Shown here in pieces: positions 37,680 to 37,880 of a stretch of 37,880 bases of DNA (position 1 is the stretch's first letter; every line of letters begins with the position of its first letter). Under the pieces are notes generated by a model. The model made no database searches and was not told the DNA's origin. It saw only the letters and a list, made by a program, of their open reading frames with translations. The position numbers and the translations under genes are program-made. This DNA is from Planctomicrobium piriforme (GTDB lineage Bacteria > Planctomycetota > Planctomycetia > Pirellulales > UBA1268): positions 1 to 37,880 of the forward strand of contig CAMAVC010000029.1 of assembly GCA_945861585.1 (NCBI GenBank). The letters run 5' to 3'.

Positions 37680-37880
37680 TCACGGCCCGCTGACGCCGTC
37701 CTGCACCTTCTCGAAGGTCACGAGCACGGCGCCATCGCCGGGCTGGGTGCGAAACTCGCGTGGCCGCCAGCCCTGTTCGCCCCGGAAGCAGAGCCGCCGG
37801 CGGGTCTCCGTGACTTCGTAGATCCCCTGGAGCACCTTCCCCTTGCCGTCGCCGGAAGTGATCTCGATATCGATCTCCGG
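37680..37880 (-). CDS. TIGR03067-like planctomycete protein (C-terminal fragment)
   Basis: The minus strand reads in frame from the window edge to a TGA at 37682-37680, giving 66 residues. The text KGKVLQGIYEVTETRRRLCF and GWRPREFRTQPGDGAVLVTF matches the C-terminal half of the TIGR03067 domain, a small uncharacterised beta-rich module common in Planctomycetota, often following a kinase or as a secreted protein. The N-terminus lies beyond the window. It runs in the same direction as the histidine kinase, which starts 39 bases downstream, so they may share a transcript. Function unknown; the family call rests on a short, recalled pattern. Confidence 0.65.
   Translation of the reverse strand, partial: PEIDIEITSGDGKGKVLQGIYEVTETRRRLCFRGEQGWRPREFRTQPGDGAVLVTFEKVQDGVSGP

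Overview
The window is GC-rich bacterial chromosome and almost certainly comes from a member of the Planctomycetota. The evidence is family content: two DUF1559 proteins with prepilin-type N-termini plus a third, truncated DUF1559 fragment, a DUF1592-type planctomycete cytochrome-like protein paired with a DUF1552 protein, a TIGR03067-like protein at the right edge, PEP-CTERM proteins, and a serine/threonine kinase fused to WD40 repeats. No tRNA, rRNA, CRISPR array, intact transposase or phage gene was seen.

Layout. 1-3.7 kb (+): the end of accC, a PPi-type phosphofructokinase, a DUF1559 protein and a di-haem cytochrome c peroxidase-like protein. 3.6-7.1 kb (-): a kinase-WD40 protein whose 3' end overlaps the peroxidase gene. 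7.2-10.8 kb (-): hisD, hisC and hisB, with a 581-bp palindromic element between hisD and hisC. 10.9-12.6 kb: a secreted Cys-rich/TPR-like protein (-) and a transglutaminase-like protein (+), divergent. 12.8-16.0 kb (-): comB, glyS and a sugar-phosphate isomerase/epimerase-like gene, with overlapping ends. 16.4-18.6 kb (+): a tightly coupled ubiE/menG, ubiX and ubiA-type trio. 18.6-20.7 kb (-): a LytS/LytTR-type two-component pair. 21-22.3 kb (+): a small PEP-CTERM protein and a hicA/hicB pair in which hicA has two in-frame stops. 22.4-23.3 kb (-): a DUF4239-like membrane protein. 23.5-24.7 kb (+): mqnE. 24.7-28.6 kb (-): a giant autotransporter-repeat PEP-CTERM protein. 28.6-29.0 kb: a DUF1559 fragment. 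29.1-34.6 kb (-): a coupled operon DUF1559, lipoprotein, DUF1592, DUF1552. 34.7-37.6 kb (-): a NarL-type response regulator and a histidine kinase with an unusual ectodomain. 37.7 kb to the edge (-): a TIGR03067-like fragment.

How the genes fit together. mqnE marks the futalosine route to menaquinone, so the ubiX and ubiA homologues are probably the prenyl-FMN supplier and the prenyltransferase (MqnM/MqnP roles), with ubiE/menG as the last methylation. The DUF1559, lipoprotein, DUF1592 and DUF1552 genes run with start/stop overlaps and lie directly downstream of a two-component system that may control them.

The most notable unexplained structure is non-coding. There are two families of short dispersed palindromes, both built as 8-bp arms around a 2-bp centre. 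Family A (GACAGGCTTCAGCCTGTC, nine clear copies) sits only at gene ends in 1-13 kb, and in three genes its leading TAG is the actual stop codon. Family B (ATTGTCGATTTCGACAAT, four copies, all in the same orientation) brackets the DUF1559 fragment and the NarL-type regulator. There is also a 90-bp-arm inverted repeat inside the his cluster, and a ladder of four direct repeats resembling LytTR-binding sites upstream of the LytTR operon.
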